DNA of 64,000 bases from Anniella stebbinsi. Lineage: Eukaryota > Chordata > Lepidosauria > Squamata > Anniellidae. Location: the NCBI GenBank assembly GCA_029215795.1, contig JARDYH010000004.1, forward strand, positions 217,676,017-217,740,016, in the 5' to 3' direction. The translations under genes and the position numbers were made by a program. The notes below the pieces were generated by a model. It had not been told where the DNA came from. It saw nothing but the letters and a program-made list of their open reading frames with translations, and did no database searches. Positions 59,801 to 64,000 of the stretch are shown here, piece after piece. Position 1 is the first letter of the stretch. The number at the start of each line of letters is the position of its first letter.

Positions 59801-62800
59801 TAATAAAGTGTGAGAACACTGTGACAGCTAATTAGCTGAAGTATTTTAATTGATTCTGAACAGATGTTTAGTCAAGCAGTGTATTTGCTGTATGACGGCT
59901 GCTAGGTAGTAAAACAAGGTGTTTTCCTTAACAATAAAAACATACACAAGCAAAGAGTTAAGGAAAGTAGCAAAATTGTTTCCAATCTGTACCAAATATA
60001 CTTAAAATACAATGCAAATGTACAATCTTAAGGTACAACAGTGTGCTACAATCAAATTTAATACAATGTTTTTTTAAAAAAAACAAAAATAAAATTCAGG
60101 CCAAACATGTTTCAGCACCCGAGGGTGCCTTCTTCAGTTACCAGTACTGAAATTGAAACATACATGTGCTTTTAATTGGGAACACCAATTTGAGTGATAT
60201 AACTACTCAAGTCATATGTGCAAGGAATGACACTTGAGTAGTTATATCACTCAAATTGGTGTTCCCAATTAATAGCACTTAATTGGATACAATCTTCACT
60301 ATATAATCAGGGAGGTTATCAGCTAACTTTAACACCAGCTGTTTTAAAACAGATATTCCTGCTATCTGGGAGAGAATGTAAGTAAATTGTAAGGGCTCTT
60401 TCCTTTCATTCCTTTTATAAAGTTTTTAGTGGAGGACATGGAGGAAATTGGTTGTTTTTCTAAAATAAATAAATACATTTATTTCTTCTTTTAGTAAATA
60501 GACATCCAGTTGAAGAATAGGAGAAATATTGGCTACCCAGTTTAGGATGTTCTTCTAAGAAAGCCCTCCTTACAACTTATTTTTTGCAACAAAAAGGATT
60601 GGGTACGTTTTTTAGCTTGTTGAATGTATATATAATTTTTTAAAAAAGATTTTTTGAGTGGTATACATCTCATGTTCGACTTTTTCCTTTTAAACATATT
60701 TATGTATTTCATGTACGTTTCAATTTCAGTACTGGTCACTGAAGAAGGCACCCTCGGGTGCTGAAATGCGTTTGGCCTGAATTTTATTATTTTATTTTTT
60801 AAAAATATATTGTATTAAATTTGATTGTAGCACACTGTTATGCTTACGATTGTACATTTGCATTGGAAACAATTCTGCTACTTTCAGTTTCCTTAACTCT
60901 TTGCTTGTGACTGCTGCTAGGTTCATCTTGCCCTGGCACCAAAAAAGTGTATTGATATAATTAGAACATGACATCTTTTATGTTTAATGACAAGCTTTTA
61001 TCATATTCAAAAAGGAGCACTATAATATTCAAAAAGGAGCACTATAATATCATATATTTTAATCCCTCCTTCCCTCCCCATTTGTTTTTGTTTGTGTGTT
61101 TGTAATCCTGTGGGCAGAGACTGCCTTGTTTAACCAATTACCTGTAATCTGGTCAGGGAACCTTTTTGGCAGAGGAGAGGCATAAAAATACTGAAATAAA
61201 TAAAAGGTGCTTAATGTAGCTCTTTATGAAAGTACTAATCTGCAAAAATAGTCATGTACTAACTTTGTGTGTATATATATTTAGCTACAGCAGTCGTCCT
61301 ACGTATCCATAGCGAGCAACACCAATCTTAGTGGGACATCTAGTATCCAGACCCAGGCTCGACTGCCATTCAATGGGTGTGTATTGTGTAGATGAATTTT
61401 TAAAAGTACTTCTTCTGTACAGTGTTTCAACTGTGTGGAAGGAGAAGGGATTGGAGAAACTATTGGGAGTTGTTGTTTGTGTTCAGCTATTTAAGGGCTG
61501 CTGTGATCCCAGGGTTCTGTTTAGGGCCATAAAATAATTTTGTTCCACAGCAGTGATTCTAGAGTCTTTTCTAGCCAAAATGATACATACACACATATGC
61601 ACACACTATGAAAACAAACAAAACGGTTACCTAGAGCAAAACAGTACTGAAGAAGTCCTAACCAGTTTCCACAAGATGCGAAGACTTCGGCTTTGGCCAG
61701 GTTTTCAAGGAAAGGAACCCCGCAAGGAAGAGGCAGGCACACAGAACACATCTCCACATCTTATTGGTCCCAATGATGCAAAGACAGGACACGCTTGATC
61801 AGTCGTACAAATTATGACGGGGTGTTTAGGTGAAGGTGGCTTCTCTGCTACAATATTTTCCAACTTTTTGATAAATTTCCCTGTTAATTCCTTGAAAATT
61901 TCCCATTTGGAGCTGGAGTGCAGAACCCCTTTCAGCCTGACGCTGAATTCCATTTTGGAGAAGCTGGGTTGTGTGTTTTCCAGTGGTGGGCACAGCCAAA
62001 GGCAAAAGGGGGATGGACAACATATCAAATAGACCAGCGTGTTTTAGCTTAAAGCTCTTAAGGCCAGTAACCCTTAAAAGAGAGATTTCAACATTTTAGA
62101 ATGGAGAAAACAACACTGCACAAAATCCAGGAAACCACCAAATGATCAGTGGTTGGGGGAAATGGGGATGGAGCCAAGGGAAGGGAACCTTGAAGTGCCT
62201 GATAGAGATCCCCAGATTTTGCCCGTGGGCCTGAGGCTCTGCACCCCTGCATCTTCAGAAGAGTCCGCAACCTGTTTTCTGCATGCACGTATGGCTTTGG
62301 CATGCTTGTTAACTTGAAGGAGGAAAGCCTAAAGCTGTGACTCATGCAGAGACCCAACAGGGAGCTGCCTCCTGAGGGTAAATAACTCTGCTGCATCTGT
62401 GCTTTTCGAGTGGTTGAACGACCCAGTTACACCTGATGCTCATGCAAAGAATTATTTGTTCCTAATGGAACTCTAGAGAAGCAGTAGGTAACCTGTTATA
62501 TTGGTTATATTGGTAGGTGAACTGTGCTCACAGGAGATTTGGCTTGATTCATTTCTCAAGCACCTTAGTGGTTTTCTTTTGGCACACAGTTTGAGAATTA
62601 CTGTTTTGAGATGCCATTCGGTGGAGCCATTTGCTCTGGGGGCATCTGTGCATGATGCTCCTCTCTATGGAACAGGGTGGTCTGGGTTGCATAGGCTGAT
62701 CTGTGGGAGACTGGTGGGTAAATGGCCTAAGTGGTCTAAATTTTTGTGCATTGGGGGGAAAAATACCTGAAGCTATCATTAAAATTGTTTTCTAGAATAA

Positions 62801-63822
62801 TTCCCTCTGAATCAGCAAACCGTCCCAGAAAACCATGCAACTGCACAAAATCGTTGTGTCTGAAGCTGTAAGTATATTCCTGTGTGTTCCTATCCACAAA
62901 TGTTAGAAACCCTGTTTTTCCATTAGCAATGAAGTGCATACTTTGGAGCAAAGCTTGTGTTAGAGGAAGAACAAATGGAAGCCACATATCCCAGGCATTC
63001 CAGCTTTAAGATTAGGTAACAGATAATGTTAACCCTTTGTACTTGTATTTTCAACAGAGATACAGCTTGCACACTACCACTGAGCTCCATGAGCACGATA
63101 GGATGAGGCCTCTTTATGCTATGATGTGTAGCTTGAAGGCAAAACATCAGTGGGCTTGATTGGCTGAGTAGGAAGTGCAAGCAATCCTTTTGTCTGGTGG
63201 CCACAAGCAACCTCTCCTTATTCATATCATGGCTGCTAGGCTGAAGAAAGCCTGCCCTTTTCTTTCCCTTCAAGACCAAGCCACATTAGCTTACTTCCAG
63301 GTGAGGGGACCATGAGAAGGTTTCTCTTCCTCTTGAGAGTTGCAGAAACCCCATGGTTCTGGTCTTGGGATTTTTAATTCATTTTGCCAGGGAGGATGCA
63401 ACATTTTAACTTCATGAGACTTGTGATAAACTATGAGTATTGCTGCTAAGCTAGGCTGACCATAGGAAAAGGAGGACAGGGCTCATGTAACTTTAACAGT
63501 TGTAGAGAAAAGGGAATTTCAGCCAGTGTCATTTGTATGCAGTTAGATCCTGATGATATTCCCTCTTCATCACAACAGTTAAAGTTGCAGGCACTATACT
63601 AGAGTGACCATATACAAAAGAAGGCAGGGCCCCTGCAACTTTAACTGTTGTGATGAAGAGTGCTATGGTCAGGATCCAACCCAGTGCATTCAAAGCATCA
63701 TCAGGGATTTCTTTTTCAGGTACTGCGATTGCTTTGCCAATGGTGAGTTCTGCAACAACTGCAACTGTACAAATTGTTATAACAATTTGGACCATGAAAA
63801 TGATAGACAAAAAGCAATCAAG
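44183..63822 (+). CDS. LIN54: LIN54, MuvB core DNA-binding subunit (5' 618 codons)
   Basis: Ten exons join in phase to 1,854 nt and are open to the right edge of the window. LIN54 is the CXC-domain subunit of MuvB and binds CHR elements in cell-cycle promoters within DREAM or B-MYB-MuvB. The protein starts [21 protein letters not shown] long low-complexity region rich in S, T, Q and P follows, with conserved blocks such as [31 protein letters not shown] and [12 protein letters not shown]. The first CXC repeat begins at [18 protein letters not shown]. It contains the DNA-reading Tyr of the KLYCDC motif and ends in KAIK. The second CXC repeat and C-terminal helices lie beyond 63822. No frame disruption is seen. 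The 156-nt exon at 53625-53780 is not in the human canonical form I remember. Confidence 0.97.
45590..48175 (+). mobile_element. Degenerate L2-type LINE
   Basis: Broken frames follow the L2 order: [12 protein letters not shown] near 46900, MPQGFILSP near 47070, YQYADDT at about 47158-47178 (catalytic YADD), [19 protein letters not shown] at about 47540-47590, then LHQLHWF near 47680. The 3' end has a poorly conserved A-rich tail near 48165. Many stops show it is long dead. Confidence 0.85.
48503..49787. mobile_element. DNA transposon with long (about 325 bp) terminal inverted repeats
   Basis: It starts TAGTCCCAGAGCCAG and ends CTGGCTCTGGGACTA, flanked by TTA at 48500-48502 and 49788-49790. 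The inverted repeats run roughly 48503-48830 and 49465-49787, with a few mismatches and a G-tract length difference. On - a 61-codon frame (49320-49505) starts inside the right repeat. It encodes [20 protein letters not shown] then a run of D, E and S. A 3-bp TTA duplication is seen in PIF/Harbinger elements, but I cannot confirm the superfamily. Confidence 0.8.
50346..50405. mobile_element. Short hairpin MITE
   Basis: TGGTTCAGAAGACAC and GTGTCTTCTGAACTGAGCCA are inverted around a core of about 20 bp. The GTTCAGANGACA terminus recurs at about 57958 and 59005-59020. Confidence 0.7.
50784..50904 (+). CDS. LIN54: LIN54 coding exon 2
   Basis: It encodes [17 protein letters not shown] through VSPVIA plus one base. 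The acceptor follows a long T tract, and the donor is GTTATA, weak but fixed by phase. It lacks one Pro of the human SPPVIAG. Confidence 0.95.
52539..52684 (+). CDS. LIN54: LIN54 coding exon 3
   Basis: It encodes [19 protein letters not shown] through SPLKSPNK after completing a split Gly codon. The acceptor is TTTAATAG and the donor GTAAAC. It ends at phase 0. Confidence 0.95.
53625..53780 (+). CDS. LIN54: LIN54 coding exon 4, likely cassette exon
   Basis: It has 52 codons, [18 protein letters not shown] through ANNTTAQ, with a good acceptor (TTAAGCAG) and donor (GTAAGC). Both ends are phase 0, so skipping keeps the frame. The human 749-residue protein as I remember it goes straight from SPNK to AVKS, without this segment. 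Confidence 0.85.
54132..54348 (+). CDS. LIN54: LIN54 coding exon 5
   Basis: It encodes [20 protein letters not shown] through TAPLQQ plus one base. The acceptor is TTTAACAG and the donor GTTAGT. It includes [20 protein letters not shown] and [11 protein letters not shown]. Confidence 0.96.
55646..55722 (+). CDS. LIN54: LIN54 coding exon 6
   Basis: It encodes [20 protein letters not shown] through TVKQ. The acceptor is TTTTGAACAG and the donor GTGAGT. Confidence 0.96.
56030..56165. repeat. MITE remnant with CCATGGTGGG palindrome
   Basis: TAACCCACCATGGTGGGGTG and a partly inverted AACCATCATGGGTTAGAACT suggest a decayed member of the GGGTTCA-ended MITE group seen at 23588-23872. Confidence 0.45.
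56308..56505 (+). CDS. LIN54: LIN54 coding exon 7
   Basis: It has 66 codons, [17 protein letters not shown] through LPAQYVTQ. The acceptor is ATTCCAG and the donor GTATGG. Confidence 0.96.
57955..58057. repeat. MITE piece left of the CR1 copy
   Basis: GTTCAGATGACACACTAAGC opens this piece, and related sequence (GGCTTAGCATGTCCTCTGAAC) lies on the far side of the CR1. They may be two halves of one element or two neighbouring elements. Confidence 0.45.
58058..58941 (-). mobile_element. CR1 LINE fragment with intact C-terminal frame
   Basis: The - strand frame (58962-58210) is open for about 245 codons: [90 protein letters not shown]. The 3' end reads on + as ATCATAGAATAGTAGAGTTG at 58058. The lack of stops suggests a younger copy than those near PLAC8. 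Confidence 0.92.
58945..59025. mobile_element. Short palindromic MITE
   Basis: GGTTCATACGACATGCTAAC and GGCTTAGCATGTCCTCTGAAC are inverted around a centre with AAACATT-like and AAAATGCTT words. It is about 80 bp and directly abuts the CR1 5' end. Confidence 0.65.
60110..60137 (-). ncRNA. Hammerhead-like core motif, left arm
   Basis: On - it reads CTGAAGA, AG, a GCACC/GGTGC stem with loop CTCG, T, then GAAA. The two extra unpaired bases make it non-canonical. Confidence 0.3.
60172..60272. repeat. Perfect 41-bp inverted repeat
   Basis: Arms 60172-60212 and 60232-60272 are exact reverse complements with a 19-nt loop. No mismatch was found on base-by-base comparison. Confidence 0.93.
60739..60766 (+). 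ncRNA. Hammerhead-like core motif, right arm
   Basis: It is the inverted partner of 60110-60137: CTGAAGA, GCACC/GGTGC stem, GAAA, then TGCGTTTGG. Confidence 0.3.
61285..61376 (+). CDS. LIN54: LIN54 coding exon 8
   Basis: It encodes [20 protein letters not shown] through LPFN plus two bases. The acceptor is ATATTTAG and the donor GTGTGT. Confidence 0.96.
61377..62795. other. LIN54 intron between coding exons 8 and 9
   Basis: I see no recognisable gene. Short antisense frames (61705-62028, 62088-62396) overlap each other and look like chance. Confidence 0.5.
62796..62867 (+). CDS. LIN54: LIN54 coding exon 9 (start of CXC domain)
   Basis: It encodes [20 protein letters not shown], then CLK and two bases of a Leu codon. 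The acceptor is TTTTCTAG and the donor GTAAGT. It carries the first Cys residues of CXC repeat 1. Confidence 0.96.
63452..63660. mobile_element. Truncated composite foldback MITE next to LIN54 exon 10
   Basis: It begins TAGGCTGACC and follows the reverse orientation of the 10628 copy, including the central ACTAGAGTGACCA. It stops abruptly after GATGAAGAG at 63660, having lost most of its final arm. No duplication can be tested. Confidence 0.78.
63720..63822 (+). CDS. LIN54: LIN54 coding exon 10 (CXC repeat 1)
   Basis: It encodes [20 protein letters not shown] through QKAIK. The acceptor is TTTTTCAG and the donor GTGAGA at 63823. The leading Tyr is the DNA-contacting residue of CXC repeat 1. 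A truncated MITE ends only 59 bp upstream. Confidence 0.97.
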
Positions 63823-64000
63823 GTGAGATTCCCTTTTTTAAAAGTCCTGTGCTTTCAAGTGGGTGAATCTCAGGGAACTCCATGTACCAATGTCGTTAGC
63901 ACCCTTCAAGTGGAATTTTCCCCTGACCTTAGTAACCTTCCTGGGGTCTGTGGAGCATGGTTCTTGCCTTTCCTGGATTGAATGAGGGTCTCTGCCATTG
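63823..64000. other. LIN54 intron after coding exon 10, runs off the window
   Basis: It begins with the donor GTGAGA. Nothing else is recognised. The next LIN54 exon, expected to start ACLDRNPEAFKP by comparison with human, is not in the window. Confidence 0.7.

Larger units (their letters stand above)
59935..60940. mobile_element. Large inverted repeat, Penelope-like, nested hairpin
   Basis: The left arm (about 59940-60165) and right arm (about 60712-60910) are inverted copies of about 200 bp, sharing CACAAGCAAAGAGTTAAGGA, GTGTGCTACAATCAAATTTA and the hammerhead-like block with GGCACCCTCGGGTGC. The interior of about 550 bp holds a perfect 41-bp hairpin at 60172-60272. The assignment to Penelope-like elements is inference. 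Confidence 0.6.
50905..61284. other. LIN54 introns 2 to 7, non-coding content
   Basis: Outside the coding exons listed and the repeats at 56030-56165, 57955-59025 and 59935-60940, I see no further exon or RNA gene. The stretch 57360-57930 has short broken coding-like frames (60 codons on + at 57550-57732) that I cannot place; it may be an old retrocopy or LINE relic. Confidence 0.5.

Overview
This window looks like nuclear DNA from a sauropsid, most likely a squamate reptile. It has three multi-exon vertebrate genes with GT-AG introns. Between them lie many CR1 and L2-type LINE fragments, MIR-like SINE pieces, palindromic MITEs and hAT-type DNA transposons. There are no operons, CRISPR arrays or bacterial signals.

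Layout: (1) PLAC8, + strand, coding exons at 552-654, 6790-6914 and 9404-9508, giving a 110-residue cysteine-rich protein. (2) An intergenic block of about 7 kb full of CR1 copies and foldback MITEs. (3) COPS4 (CSN4), - strand, ten coding exons from 29618 down to 16674. The exons join in phase to give 406 residues, the length I know for human CSN4. (4) A GC-rich, CpG-rich bidirectional promoter at about 29440-30560 between COPS4 and LIN54. (5) LIN54, + strand, with its first coding exon at 44183 and ten coding exons in the window ending at 63822, which is 618 codons. The gene runs off the right edge after the first CXC repeat, so the second CXC repeat and the C-terminal helical region are outside. 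The order LIN54-COPS4-PLAC8, with COPS4 and LIN54 head to head, matches human 4q21 as I know it.

Functions: PLAC8 is a small cysteine-rich protein. CSN4 is a PCI subunit of the COP9 signalosome, which removes NEDD8 from cullins. LIN54 is the DNA-binding subunit of the MuvB core (DREAM and B-MYB-MuvB) that recognises CHR elements (TTYGAA). Both GC-rich promoter-like regions upstream of LIN54 contain a CDE/CHR-like pair with exactly 4 nt spacing (29987-30003 and 33423-33437), which suggests autoregulation.

Other points of note: an in-phase 156-nt LIN54 exon (53625-53780) that I do not recall from the human canonical protein; five hammerhead-ribozyme-like CUGANGA...GAAA cores in Penelope-like repeats; a perfect 41-bp hairpin nested in a larger inverted repeat at 59.9-60.9 kb; a 1,285-bp transposon with about 325-bp terminal inverted repeats and TTA duplications; and a composite palindromic MITE family with 8-bp target duplications. 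Exon edges were set by hand from splice dinucleotides, phase and remembered human proteins. Repeat edges are approximate unless duplications are quoted.
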